Notes: generated by a model from the sequence alone, not told the origin. Positions 23,371 to 36,275 are shown, counted from the stretch's first letter. The stretch is 64,000 nt of DNA from Lates calcarifer (GCF_001640805.2 NC_066849.1:21402158-21466157); one strand, 5' to 3'. A program made the numbers and translations.

Positions 23371-24350
23371 AATCGTTTAGAAATTACATCTTCAACAATC
23401 ATATATGGATATAATGTAATGCAGTATATTTTTGGTTGTATAGTGTAACCCAACCGTAAGAGAGTTCAGTAAATTGCACTGCGCAGGATTTCATTTTCCT
23501 TTTGCCTGTTGACTTGTCATTCATAAATTCCCATTTTCTTCTTTGTTCAGGAACTATGATATTCTCTAGGTTGTGGATGATAACAGTTGTCAGATCTAAC
23601 TAAAAAAAGAGGAGGTGCAGGTTTGCCTGTAGACACACAGAAAACCATGTTTAACATTAATGATATAGTTACAGGGCGATCTCATTATAGCTTATATCCA
23701 TCTGCCACGAGATCAGAGCTAGCTGAGAGGGCAGCACGCTCACTTATCTTTTCAGAGTAAAGGCCATGAAACATAGTTTCCTTGAGTAATCTCAGAGACT
23801 TCTTCTTGTACATGCACTTGAGTAAAATTTTACTGATACATCACAAGCTACTTCAATTGCAATTACATGAGCCACATTACTTGATAGATTTTATTAACAG
23901 GTGTGTTTCTCTAAACTGCCTGACTCTGTTTTCAGCTGGATTGCCTTGCGTGTGATGTGAAATCCGTGACTGAACCTCGCTAAGTGGTTATTATCTATGG
24001 TGTGTGGATAATCTGTGTGGCTCCTTATGGGTAACATAGTCCGGTCACGTTTTCTTAGCTAAGATCACACTACAGGGCAGAGTTGCTCGGTGCTTTGATC
24101 ATAACAAGGCAGTTCAGAAATGTCCTGATTTACTCTGCATTGATCAAATGAAACTCCTTTAACTAGGAAGAGTGGCCACCCATGTTAGAAGTAGTGAAGT
24201 AATGATGCCCGGCAATTAATGCATGCATCAGTGCTATCACATTAGCATGTATGTACATCCATGTATGCCTGAGGTGGTGAAAGAACTAATGAGTATCTGG
24301 GTTTGTGGGTGTTCCTGTGTGTGAAGAGAAACGGAGAGAAATTATCTTAC

Positions 24351-24473
24351 CACACTCCTTCATGGGTTCATCAGACCAGTCCTTGCAGTCTTTTATGTTG
24401 TCACACACCTTGCTGCTGTCAATACACTCCCCATTCTTACAGCGGAACTTTCTAGGTCCATCACACTTTGTAA
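24351..24473 (-). CDS. lrp8: lrp8 exon encoding LDLa repeat 8
   Basis: This 123 bp exon (phase 1-1) encodes an eighth class A module: [30 protein letters not shown] and [12 protein letters not shown]. It is very like the eighth repeat of VLDLR, which has GECIDISKVC and DCRDWSDEPLKEC. The main human LRP8 protein has seven repeats, while bird LRP8 is known with eight (established knowledge). The acceptor CCACAG ends at 24474 and the donor GTAAGA starts at 24350. Codons split at both junctions are restored correctly, giving VTKC at the start and CGLNEC into EGF-A. Open reading frame, intact splice sites and a complete cysteine set argue for a working exon. Whether it is constitutive cannot be told from DNA. 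Confidence 0.93.
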
Positions 24474-26069
24474 CTGTGGTGAAGACACAACATACAACAA
24501 GGTAAAACTCTCTGCTTTTACTTACTGTACTACATCCCTGTTCAGCCAAAAATATTCAATGTCTAGGAGCTTTAGTTGGTGTCTTAAAAAATCATGCAGA
24601 GTTGAGCCAAATTAGTATTTTTTAAGATGAACTTTAATCCCTCCAAGATGCAAATTGGTGTAATGGTTTGTGACCATATCAGTTCAAAGGTGTTGGTTTA
24701 TTGAATGTAAGGTTGGATTTTAGACTTGCAGCAGTGATTCTGAAATGAATGACTGTTGTAGCGATTGGAAAAACTTGCAACTCCTTTGATTTGATCTCTC
24801 CTTTGTGAGAACTGGAAATAATTGCAAACTAAAATTGCTGGGTTTTTTTTGCGACTGCAACATCTCAAAGCCGGAGGAAGGGAAAACAATTTAGCAGATC
24901 ATTTAGTTAATTCATCTATGAGCATCACTGTTCTGTGACTGTTTTGTGTCACTTTCAATGTGACTGAGAGATGCACAAAAACAGCTCCACAGTCCATGAC
25001 ACCCTCTTTCTGCTTGCCTGTTTTTCATTTTTTTCTGTTTTTTTTTCCACTCACAAAAAAATTGTATCCCATGTTCAGGTGCATGCTCATGCACTGTACT
25101 GTGCCCTTTTTGGAAACTGTGAAGAGTAAAAAATCAATTTCAGGTTCACAGCTGCACTTCAGAAACTGCTCAATATAAAGTTCACTGCCAGTCACAGAGT
25201 CTGTTGATGACGACATTGAGCTTCTCTATGTGACATAATATGTAAAGTCAAGGTGGCAGGCATGTTAGGCAAGAAAAAAAATCTCAGAATATCATATGTA
25301 ATGTAACTCACTATACAGCTGAGCCAACAGAAAATAAAGGTTCAGATTCTGTACACAATTATTCATGACAGGATCTGAACGACAGGGGAGCTCCCTTGAA
25401 AGACACCCCAGCTCACCTGAAAGCAATAAAAATTTCAATATGGAAGAAGAGTGGACACATGCTATAACAGAGGTGATATTCAGCGTCTATTAATGCATAC
25501 AGCAACTTAACTTAAGTAGATGTGTGTGCTACAGTATTTGTCAGTCTTGTGTTTGCCATATGCAGTGTTTTAAGTAAAATAATAAATAAATGAAACAAAA
25601 AAATGCTTCTTGTATGCATCAAAGGAGATTTAAAATATTAACATCCTGAGACTCTTTAAATACTCTGGCATTGTTTTCTCTTACATTCCTATTCCTCCAT
25701 GTCTTTCTTACTTAGCAATTCAAAATTTAGTTCTTTAAACAGTTTCTCATGGGGCAGAATCAACTAGTGCAGCCAAATGCAGCCATCTGTGCTACTCTCT
25801 GCTATATCCCCTGTGAACCTTGCTAGAAGTATCAAAGTTGAAATTGGACCATTTTTTAGAGTAAATCAAGTATAACGACTTTAAAAATTCATGAAGATGA
25901 TTATATGCGAACAGAGATTACATTTGTAGGGGTTGCAGAATTTTACTTTAAGGCTCAGATGAAAAGCCAGTGTTTGACTACCTGCATAATCTGAGTGATG
26001 ACATATTTTATTTAGAGTTGTTTACATGTTGCATGGCTGCCTTCCTTCTTGTACTCATCTGGCACTTAC
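24474..26069 (-). other. lrp8: lrp8 intron, 1.6 kb
   Basis: Lies between the exons of LDLa 7 and LDLa 8. I see no repeats or motifs worth naming. Confidence 0.75.
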
Positions 26070-26192
26070 CATTGACACAGCCAGCCTCATCGCTGTAGTC
26101 CGGACAGTCATGAACTTTATTACACTGTTTGGTGCCATGGATACAGGAGCCGTCACCACATTGGAACTCATCAGGCCGACATGTAAGTACGG
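26070..26192 (-). CDS. lrp8: lrp8 exon encoding LDLa repeat 7
   Basis: This 123 bp exon (41 codons, phase 1-1) carries one class A module: [27 protein letters not shown] and PDYSDEAGC. It closely resembles human LRP8 repeat 7, which has [13 protein letters not shown] and CPDGSDEAGC. The usual WxCDG aromatic site is replaced by TKQCNK, a deviation I also recall in the last repeat of the human protein, so it probably binds ligand less strongly (inference). The acceptor is TTTCAG ending at 26193 and the donor GTAAGT starts at 26069. It lies 1.6 kb from the exon for repeat 8 and 2.9 kb from the triple-repeat exon. Confidence 0.95.
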
Positions 26193-29129
26193 CTGAAAGA
26201 CACAAACAAACACACACATATATTAGAGCTAGGTGAGTTGTTATATCACCATTACAGTAAAAATATAATCTATTGGTCTCATTTATGAGATGATACAAAT
26301 CTAGAGGCTCATAACACAAGTACAGAGCATTTTCAAAAGTACACGCAATCACATTCAGCCCATCATTCTCTTCCTCTTTTGTATCTCTGAAGATGTGCAC
26401 GTGTGAGTGCAGAATAGATTTTGTTTCCTTCATCAGACCAACTTGGAGTGCACTCTAATCCAACAGTAATCAGTCATACTAACTCCTACCTGCACAGAAA
26501 AAGCCCCAATGGAAATGAAAACCAGGCAGGTATTCATTCACTGTCTGAGGAAAATCCACATCCAGTGACCTATTGAGTATGTGTATTGGTGCAAGTGTAT
26601 ATGGGCGTTTGATTTGTGCTTGCTCTATCGGCAGAGGGCAGCTTTATTTAACTCATTCGTCTTTTTAACTGGCTGTTTAATTATTCATGTGTTGTGTTTT
26701 GGACTAGCTCTGCCAAGGGAATGAAGGCAGACATGATCAATTGCTGTGGAGGCCACAAAAATGCCTGGCACATAATCACTGTATCAGGAAATATGGTATA
26801 AAACACAGCCACACACACTGGTTCACACCAACAGAGAAAACAATCTCTAATTTAGACATGGACTGTAGGTGAACAGACACATACAGATGCATTAAATGAT
26901 CAAACTTAAATGTGTGTATGAGCACAGAACACAGAGAAGCTGATTCAGGCTTCTAGTGCTAAAAATAAAATAAAATAAAATAAAATAAACACGTTAATAC
27001 TAAAATCAGCAGTGTAGAAGACATAATCCTGTGCCATCACAAAATGTGCTGATTCTTTCAGCCAAATGATTGGGATCTGAGCTCAGCTAATTATGATAAA
27101 TCCCCAGGATGAATAGTAATAATAATGGATTGCCATCTGCAGAAATGGCAGCAGGAGGGAAAGGAGAGAACCAACGACAGATACAATTTGACCATCTCTC
27201 ATTTACATTAACCTCACTTGTCTCAGCAAGTCTGTGAAATAACACAAGATTATTGAGACAGATGTTTCAAATAAGGTGGGCGATGATAATCAGGGGACAG
27301 GTCTGTGGGAATGAACAACGCTGGATGGAACAGAGGAGGAGGAGAGAACAAATTGGAGATATGCAACGATTCTCACATATCTCATTTATATTAAAATGTT
27401 GCACGTCCCTATGCTGAGCTCTGCTCTCTCATTTACATTACACAGGGCATCTCAAACTATTACATCGCGTTTGACACAAACCAGCAACCACCCACTTTTA
27501 TTCACACTGTGATAAGCACGCACACAGACCCAATTAAATACCTATAGTACATGCAGATCCTGTCTGATCATATTTGTGAGACAGTAAACAAGGTTATTGA
27601 GACAGATGGTTCCACAGACACATGTAGATCAGGCAAAACTACTTGACTTGATGTCACTCTGTCAGAAATGACTATATTATTATGTTACTGGGTTTGTTCT
27701 TGTTCATGTAGGTGTACTATGTACCAAAATAAAACCCTGAATCACAGACCTGGAAAACAGAATTTTTAAAATCATATCTTATGTAGCAAGCTAGCTAGAA
27801 AACTAAACACAGCTTTTTTGGAGTAGATAAAAAGGCCTTTTAATCTTTGTTGACACATTATATTCAAATCAAAATCTGTCCCATCATACAGTGTATACCG
27901 ACATACTTATTTGGATCTCATAGACGAGAAATAAAATATTTATTATCCCTTTGAAATTGTGTCTGAGGTACAACAAGCATTGCCACGCAGAGATGGGAGT
28001 GTATTATTATACAGTATGTGCAATGATCAGTACACTGGAACAGCTGTTTGGTGCATATAGTTATTCACTTTTAGAGTTATTACAGCAGACTGGAGTATTG
28101 TATTGTACCATTGCTCCATGATTGTGTGATTATTTCAGCTTCAGAGTTTGTATGCAAAAAAATCTGCATCTGCTTGTATGTATAAGAACAGGTATTTTCC
28201 CTGTGTATTTATATGTGTCTGTCACAGCCTTGTGAAGGCATGTGTGTGTGGCAGCACAGTGACCCACGGGACCTTCACCTCCCACACATGCACGTACACA
28301 CACACACTAGCACAACAACTGCATACGGTCAAATGCGCACTCAGAGGTTCTCTGTGTGCTTCTGCAGATCACATGGTTGCATGGCAACACACTCTATGGA
28401 TCATCATGATAAAGTTTGCATTGATCTTCTTTCAATCATTTGGCGGCACAATGAGATTTGGCACGTAATCTTTGTTCACAAAACACAGTGTGTAAGCCTT
28501 TGAAGTACAGTCTTTCAGAAGTGGGGAGCACCACATGCAGCCATTGTTCTGCAACAAAGCATGCATTACTATTGGTATCCATTAATCACCTTCATTATCG
28601 GCTAATAACTTTTTTATTACTACAACACCATCGAACAATAAACTTATCATCTCTGCGTAGCCATTGTGCTATAACAGACAAATTATGTTAAAGAACCATA
28701 ACATTGAAATTGTATAACATATTCCCTCATTACAATGAACACTACAAATGTAATTTATTGTAAATTATAGATGTAATTTCACTTTATTTTTCTCAGTAAA
28801 TCAAAGTGGAAAAGCTGCATCTGTGAGTATGTGCAGTGACGTCAGGGTCACACTGCAGAGACTGAAAATCATGAAGTTGTTTCAGAGTAACTACACTGGC
28901 TGTGTTCATTTTAATTAAGGAATATGTCAACAGTATGACTCTTAAATGGGTTTTTCTGATCATTTTGAACAGCACTGGATTTATATGGCACTGGGTAAAT
29001 GCTACATCATGCTTCACATTCTTGTTAGTACGATAAATTAAGGCTCTTGGGGTTTTCTTGATAATTGACAGTATTATCCTTTCACTTACACATTCATTCA
29101 CACACTGATCATTCACCCAGTTGACTTAC
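26193..29129 (-). other. lrp8: lrp8 intron, 2.9 kb
   Basis: No exon is seen. Contains an (AAAAT)n run at 26961-26989 and a set of internally duplicated short modules at 27195-27612, described among the findings. Confidence 0.8.
26961..26989. repeat. (AAAAT)n pentanucleotide repeat
   Basis: Five to six tandem AAAAT units. Confidence 0.95.
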
Positions 29130-29504
29130 GACAGTTTGCCTCATCAGATTTATCCTTGCAGTCTGCGTCTCCATCACACTTCCAGTTCATATGGACGCAC
29201 TCGCCGCTCCCGCACTGGAACTCGCCCACCGGACAGCGAGGTTTCTGGGGCTCCGTCCTTCGGCTGCAGCGCTCCATGGACTCGTCTGACTTGTCCTTGC
29301 AGTCCGGGTCCCCGTCACAGCTCCACAGGGCGGGGATGCACTCTGAGTCATTGCAGCGGAACTCATGCTGGCCGCAGGTGGGAGCTGAGCACTTCCCCTC
29401 GTCGCTGGCGTCCCCACAGTCATCATCGCCATCACACACGAAGATTGGAGCCAAACACTTCCCGTTACGGCACTGGAAATCTTTAGAAGGGCAGGCCTTG
29501 GCAT
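29130..29504 (-). CDS. lrp8: lrp8 exon encoding LDLa repeats 4, 5 and 6
   Basis: This 375 bp exon (125 codons, phase 1-1) encodes three class A modules in one block, equivalent to the triple-repeat exon 4 of LDLR. Repeat 4 contains [18 protein letters not shown] and [10 protein letters not shown]. Repeat 5 contains [19 protein letters not shown] and [10 protein letters not shown]. Repeat 6 contains [19 protein letters not shown] and [11 protein letters not shown] basic, Pro-containing linker ([11 protein letters not shown]) separates repeats 5 and 6. Acceptor CAG ends at 29505 and donor GTAAGTC starts at 29129. In mammals the corresponding LRP8 segment can be skipped to give receptor forms with fewer repeats (established knowledge). 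The symmetric phase here would keep the frame if skipped. An antisense open frame over the exon is a shadow of its GC-rich codons. Confidence 0.96.
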
Positions 29505-30381
29505 CTGCAGAGGGAATGGGACAGGTGGATGAAAAACAGGAGGTTAACATTTTGAAAGGCAAAAGTTCTTTCATTTTTCACTATATCTTATGTGTTCTGT
29601 ACACAATAGGCAATCTACAATATAGATTGATTGTTCTCTTGCTAATAGAGCCAAAGTGTACACCCACTTTAAAGTCCTTTTTGAAACAGACATTAGTGCT
29701 TGTGGGAGTAGATGAGAGAAAATGTGAGTTAGAGGACAGATGTGGTTAACTTATCGCTGCATATATTCAAACTCCTTGGGGGAGTAGGAATATATGGAGC
29801 AATATGTCCTCCTCTTTTCCTCTGGAGATGAAATAAAAGACAGTGTTGGTGTAAAAAAATTGTTAATGAGCGGAGGGCAATTCTAGATCTTCCTTCTTTG
29901 CTCCTGGGTTTTGGTGTCTGGTGAAACTAAAAGAAAAAGTTTGATCTAAAGTCAAACTGGTCATTGTGCATGGAGCTGAGGAGCACGTGTTTAAAACACA
30001 CATTCCTTGAAAGTCTGACAGAAGAAAGTGTAGCTGGTGGAGGAACAAAGGACGCGGTGGCTGTTAAAGTAACAAGGGATAAAGAGCCAGGAAAAGAGAA
30101 AGAAAACAGGTAAACTTGCCTCATGGGGGAAAGATATATTATGAATTATTCAAGAAAAATAAACATAATCTCAACTGCAACCACAGAATCTCAACCATTC
30201 AAACAATGAGTGCAACTGTCATTACATTAAAACACCAGATAAACATGATGCTGACCATATTCAGCACAAGGTCGAGAGCATATGTGCAGCAGAAGTCCAG
30301 TATGTGGAAACAGGTGTATAATGACTAGAGCAGGGGCACAGCTGCAGGTGCCTGCTGCAGTGCAGAACCCCCTTCCAGGAG

Positions 30382-30385
<4 letters not shown>

Positions 30386-30419
<34 letters not shown>
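30386..30419. repeat. (GT)n microsatellite
   Basis: About 17 GT units. Confidence 0.95.
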
Positions 30420-30422
<3 letters not shown>

Positions 30423-32943
30423 ATTTGTACAGGAGTACCTGTGGAAACTGTGTTTATTCATGTGTATGTTTATTTGTGCAAGTGTTGAATTTTACTTCCA
30501 CAGTAGCTCAAGGCTTCTGACAGCTGGGAAACAATCACAAAAAGCATGATAAATAATATTTCAGTTTTTTATGTATTGCATTTGTGAAAGTGTGTATGTG
30601 TGTGTGTGTTTCTGTGTTTGTGTTTCACTAAGCGAGTGTTTCCTCTTTGCCACATCCCAGCAGTGACATTATCTAATTCTAGCCAGGTTGGACAAATCAA
30701 TTTGAATCATGTATTCTGCTAGAAAAAAAAAACACTTGTCCTTTGATGTAACTCTCTTCTCTGGGCGACAGACATAACCGCTTTCCTCTCACTCTCTCTC
30801 CTTTACCTTCCCACACAGAACGCCAAAGGGACTCATTATGATAATAGGCTATTGGATTCCCTGCTAGCTATTACTGCTAGCATGCTAATCATCCCCACTC
30901 AGATCTAAGTAATTTAATTAACATGAGTGCATAAACAACATCAGCAGCATCCCGGCAGAAGCTCAGGTGGTTTGGGGGTCACGTAAGGTGTTTGTACAAA
31001 CAAACACTTGGGCAAATAAAAAGTGATTATTTTTTCAAACTTGTCGCACAATAATAAGAGGCATTTTGCTTATGAAAATTCTAAACATATTTTGCATCAT
31101 CCCAGAGGGTGATAATGTGTTCCTAGTCAGACTAAACACCTTTGTTTTTTATGCTTTAAAGAGTTTTCATTAAAGCAGAAAGCTTGGTCAGCCAGGTGTG
31201 CTCGCTATAAGCAGCAGTGCCGGGATAAACAGCTTGTTAGTATGGTTCCCATCGGGACGCTGAGCTACAAGAGAGATAGTTTGCTCTCAATAGCTTCATT
31301 TCCACTACAGGAACAGGCAGGTGGCTTGAAGTTCATCGAATTTGTGTCTTATGGCACAGGCTGTATTAAAAACATCCTTCCACAACATCCTCCAAGGGTA
31401 ACAAGAGGTTTGGGATGGCATATTCTTTTGGTCTAGGTTCCTCCCCATCTTTTGGCTATTTCCTCTGTTACTGATAGCAGGAAACCAAGACCTGATAAAT
31501 ATGGAAAAAGTGGAAAAACAATTTATACAACAGTATATACAAGAACACAAAACTCATATGACATTTTTTAATTTATTTTACCAAATCAAGGACAGGGTCA
31601 TTCATGACTTTAAACTGGTACCTGATTCTTTACTGAGAGTATTGTTCAAATATTGTTAAAAGTGCATTTTTTAAACAACTCAGAGGTATGTGCGTCTATC
31701 TCAGATCACTGTCACTGGTAGTGCTAATGTCTTCCAATATTATGTGCACATTTCCCATAAACTCAACTGCTCTCGGTTTCAGGGAAACTGATGCCTCGAG
31801 CCCAAACCCCTCCGCTCTACTGTCTATGCATGTTATTTTTTTCTGTAGCTTCCCATAGCCAAATAAATATTTTTAAAACTTTTCACTTCTATCCTCTGAC
31901 ATTATAAGGAACACTGAAAAGTTTTTGTGCTATTTGCGCTAGAAGACACGTACAGCCTTCCTGTTTTTGCCATTAAAGAGTTTCCCCATGGACTTGTTAG
32001 GTATTCCAGAAGATTTCCAACCTTGCATTCAGATAAATCACCACATATAACATAGTGGTATTTGCCATTTTCCAGCGAGAGCTTTCTAAATCCACACAGA
32101 GCACAGGGGCATGTCATCCGTGTGTCACTTCAATCCCTTCATCCTGTTGCCTGGCTACGTCAAAGCTGACACAAGCCAAGAAGATTGTGGTCGATCAGTG
32201 AGTGAAGGCTGCCGTTCAGTTAACACAGACCAACACCTATCCTTAGAAACAGAGAAGGGAGAGATTGGAGAGGAGACAGGTGCTCAGAGGAGCATGTGGA
32301 TTGGTAGATCCATTGATAGATGTGAAAGTAGAAATGTCCTTTACCACCTAAAGGGACCCATCCCCAGAACAGCAGGCAAGCTAGATTTAATAGCAGATAA
32401 AGGCAGAGGGAATAGATGGTCAGATGTGAGGGGAAACAGAATAGATACGATAGGATTACAGTAAACAGACTTGGTAGGAGGAAGCCGTATGTTACAATGA
32501 GATTCAAAATAAAACAATTGCTGATATTTGTTACTTCTAATGGGTGTCTCAGAAATCCTATTTAATTCAACCTGTAAAGTTCTACCCTGTATAAGATTTA
32601 GTAGAGGAAAGTTTTAAAAACTAAGACTTGAGAAGCAATCAGGCTATGTTACTCTTGACAGTTAATTAAACACATCCATCCAATGGATTATTCTACCAAT
32701 TACAATTCTAAACAGGGAATCAGTAATCTGTAACTGATTACATCTTGACAGTAACCTTCCCCACCCGTAGGTGATTGTGTTTAACTCAGGGTCAAAGCTT
32801 TCTATCCATCCATCCCCAGACCCTTCCCTGGACAGCTAATAGATGGAGCAGGGAGATAGGGCACAACTCATTGACCTTGATCTGAAGGACAATTGAACTC
32901 TCTTCCAGCATGCACTAGTCTATAGCAAGCAGCTATGTATATG

Positions 32944-32949
32944 CACACA

Positions 32950-33000
<51 letters not shown>
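32944..33000. repeat. (CA)n microsatellite, long
   Basis: About 28 CA units with one CC interruption near 32952. First of three arrays in 360 bp. Confidence 0.95.
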
Positions 33001-33004
<4 letters not shown>

Positions 33005-33103
33005 GAAAAGATATGTAATCTTAACCGAAACACACTTCACAGACACTCACTACAGGTGGTGGACATGCTTAGATATGCATTCAAACACTTGTAATGTGAA
33101 AAC

Positions 33104-33137
<34 letters not shown>
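33104..33137. repeat. (CA)n microsatellite
   Basis: About 17 CA units. Second of the cluster. Confidence 0.95.
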
Positions 33138-33140
<3 letters not shown>

Positions 33141-33252
33141 CCTCACTTCAACCTTTGTCTGTGAGTCACTCAGTTAAATGTTTCTGGAGCATGGAATCCA
33201 ATCAGACTCTGGTCTAACATGTCAGCCACTGAGCCGTGATGCGGGAGAACAA

Positions 33253-33266
33253 ACACACACACCCCC

Positions 33267-33305
<39 letters not shown>
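33253..33305. repeat. (CA)n microsatellite with C-run interruption
   Basis: CA units split by ACCCCCAA near 33261. Third of the cluster. Confidence 0.95.
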
Positions 33306-33309
<4 letters not shown>

Positions 33310-36274
33310 CTACAAACCTTAGTCACCAGGTGTTCTCTCAGAATAGCAAGCTGAAGATCACAGATCAACTCCAACAACCAGAAATGGAAATAAAACATTA
33401 ACTTCACAGCACTGTGTAAAGTGCTGCATTTATACGAGAACAGACACGCGCTCACTCTACAATCAGCTAAACACAGACAGCAACACCTGAGGGCATTTGA
33501 GTGGAGACTGGGACTAATGGGCCGTACAGTAGACGAGAAACATGTTCATCTACTCTATGGAATATCAATATGAAGGCCTTATCTTTCATATGAGAGCATC
33601 AATAAAAATACAAATCCGTGTTGAGTCAAGCATGCCTTGTACTGTCAGATACACATGGGTAATTGCAAACAAATCACCATCTATATTCATGAGGATTGAT
33701 GAGAGAGAAAAAAATTCCAAAAGAATTTCAGTTAAATTATTCAATATTTATTAAAATGCCAGCCCAAACCATATCCTCCACTTCAGAGTGTGTTTTAATT
33801 GGGGCAGTGGAGCATGAGTACCCAGTGCTTCAAAAATTTATTTTCAAATGGAGATGGGCACCAGACTGAGGAGCTTACAATAGTTCTACTAGTTCATAGG
33901 TAAATTGAGACTGGTGTTGTTGCATGAGCTGTCACTTTGTCCTCTCCATTCTCCAGCGAAAACCTAACCTAATAAAACAGGATCCCCGACACCAAAACAA
34001 AGGCAAAATGTCATGTACTCAGAAAACATAGAAATTTTATCTGAAAGAGCTAAATGCTATTTTCAACAAAAATGCTCTTGTAGTATCAAAGACAAAGAAG
34101 GACCACAGCAGAGGAGTGATGGTGTGGCAAATTCTATTCATTCATCCTATTTATTGTGAATTTCTGTCAGTTTGGTCAGTGGAGGATAATCCTCTTCATG
34201 CACAGTGACAACTAAAGAATTAAAGCTAATGGTGCAGTGCAACATTGTTAACAGCAAGCAAGCTCTCCATCCAGGTCTCACTAACGATGGCTGACCCACT
34301 TTACCACATTCACCCTAACCAGTGTTTAAGAGGAAGTACAGTATTTAAAGTGAAATCAGTGTGCAATTACTTGATAAACATCTTTAGGGCCACCAATGAA
34401 CAAAATTACAGGGTGTACTGAATGAAAAGAAAAAGCTGACTTAATTTCACATCATTTTCTTGGACTCCACAGCTACATGGCGCTGAGACACATCTGCATG
34501 TGTTGAGTCAATGTTTTTAGTACAGTTACCTAATGTAGCGATGGCGATGTATCAGGCACCATTACCCTTGATATCTTTAAAGCAGCAAACCGTCAAAGGA
34601 AGAAGAGTACCGGAGGCGTTGGCATCCCTGCATCTGTAACAATATGGTTGTGTGTCGTACAGGTCTAGAAAGGTTAACCTGCCAGTTAGTTGGGGTCGTA
34701 ACACTGAGGAGTTGTGTGGGAGAAAAAGGGGGAGGACAAGAGGGAGTAGAGGCAGTTTTAGATTATGCTTTTGATGCAACACATTCTGCAGGAGGGCAAG
34801 AGGGGCCGAGAGTGAGTGTAAGTGAGTGTGTGTGTGTGGGTGAAGACAGACATAGACAAGTTGACATGCAGTCCCTCTCCAGGGCTCTTGCAAAGTGTTT
34901 ATCAGTGCTTTGGCTACATTAAATCTTTGAAGCATTGACGCGAGAGGATAGAAGCTGGTGCACACACATGCACGCAGACACAGACATACATAGACACTCG
35001 TGACCAACAGACAGGCGGGCACTGAGCCCTCAGCTCTTCGACTCGCTGTAACATAAAAGTGATCCTCTTTTCCTAATGGAATAGACAGATAGAGAGTGAG
35101 GAGAGATGAAATTCAGAATAGATTTATCACTGACTGACAAACAGAAGGCAGCTTCAGAAAAAATTTACTCTCCAACAGCCTGCCCAAATGGGGTTTACCA
35201 GGCACAGAGCCGATAGTACATGTTTGGAGCATTGGTGGGAGTCTAACATGTCATGTCTTGGTTGGAGGATATGGGGGGAAAAAAAGGAAAGAAATATGAT
35301 ATCTTTCACTTATTATACACTGCACATGCAGTAAAAGCACAAACGTGTAATACTAGCACACTTATTTCACTTAAATAACATTATGCAGGATTTTCCTCAG
35401 TGAAATCTGCCAATTCCTCTTAATGGAACAAAGCCATGTCCTCGGGGATTCAAACCAACGCCTGCTAATGCAGCGAACAACTCATCTTCGGTGTTTGTTT
35501 CTCAAATGTTGTGATTAGTTTGAACTTGGTTTTCAATAAATTTCATTTTAGCCAGCAATGCAGAAAATGCTTGAGGGACTAAGAAAATGGAGATGCAGGA
35601 GTAAATGTAGCTGCAGAGATGAAAGGTGAGCTATAATGTGGTTTGGGATTTGCAATAATAGTCTACAATCACCTTTGTTTAGAGAAAATCCAGCTAAAAA
35701 CCCCAACGTCTCATTTTCTGTGTTCAGCAAACTCAATATGCAGTCTGGCTGAACTAACTTTACCATTTCTTAGGCATGAAATTCTATATATTAGTCTAAA
35801 AATGGGGATAAACTGACCTTTACTTCAAAACCATTTGCATCAGTAAAATGATCGAACCCCAGGCTCAATCAAGCCTACAGTTACACTACCTCTTGCACAT
35901 GGGTCAGCATGACAACAATAGCAACTTCATTGTTAGCAGCACAATAAACTGACAGATCTAAACAATCACAAAAAAAATCTATACCTCTCTAACCTCTGCC
36001 ATCATCTTTCAAATAGAGACTTTATCTTTGCTGGTTAGACTGTCTTTGCTCAGGGTAAAAACATGTCAAACTGAGTGTGAAAAGCCACTGAAAATAAGAC
36101 CTCGATGTAGAGTGGCAGCACAGCCTGGGGAATCCAACTGAAATGGCAGCTTAGATGAAGGGAAAAATGGCACAAAATTCACTGAGAGACTGAAACTCTC
36201 TATGTAACCTGATTGGTATACACCAGGGAAAGACTTTCTCTTAACCACCTTCATGAGTGGGGACTATAGGGATT

Positions 36275-36275
<1 letters not shown>

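Larger units (their letters stand above)
22723..23447 (+). mobile_element. Tc1/mariner-type element, internally deleted and inactive
   Basis: Both ends show related terminal sequences: TACACTATTGGCTGAAAG at 22723 and, inverted, TACACTATACAACC at 23447. TA dinucleotides flank them, as expected for Tc1/mariner insertion. The inside carries a decayed transposase C-terminus on the plus strand. These are the same features as a very common fish element whose ends read TACACTATATGGCC (recalled, not searched). The copy is about 725 bp, roughly half an autonomous Tc1-like element, and sits in the intron between LDLa 8 and EGF-A. Confidence 0.82.
21336..24350 (-). other. lrp8: lrp8 intron, 3.0 kb, with transposon remnants
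   Basis: Contains a sense pyrimidine-rich tract next to the EGF-A acceptor (21340-21421), another purine-rich block at about 22105-22200, a probable dispersed-element fragment (22290-22680) and a Tc1-like element (22723-23447). No exon is seen. Confidence 0.8.

Noticed and set aside
29121..29749. Long plus-strand open frames over the LDLa 4-6 exon
   Set aside because: They are antisense shadows of a GC-rich coding exon and have no family resemblance. The minus strand gives a clear LDLa protein.
35441..35460. B-box-like GGGGATTCAAACC (reverse complement GGTTTGAATCCCC)
   Set aside because: No matching A box or acceptor stem could be placed, so no tRNA or SINE call.
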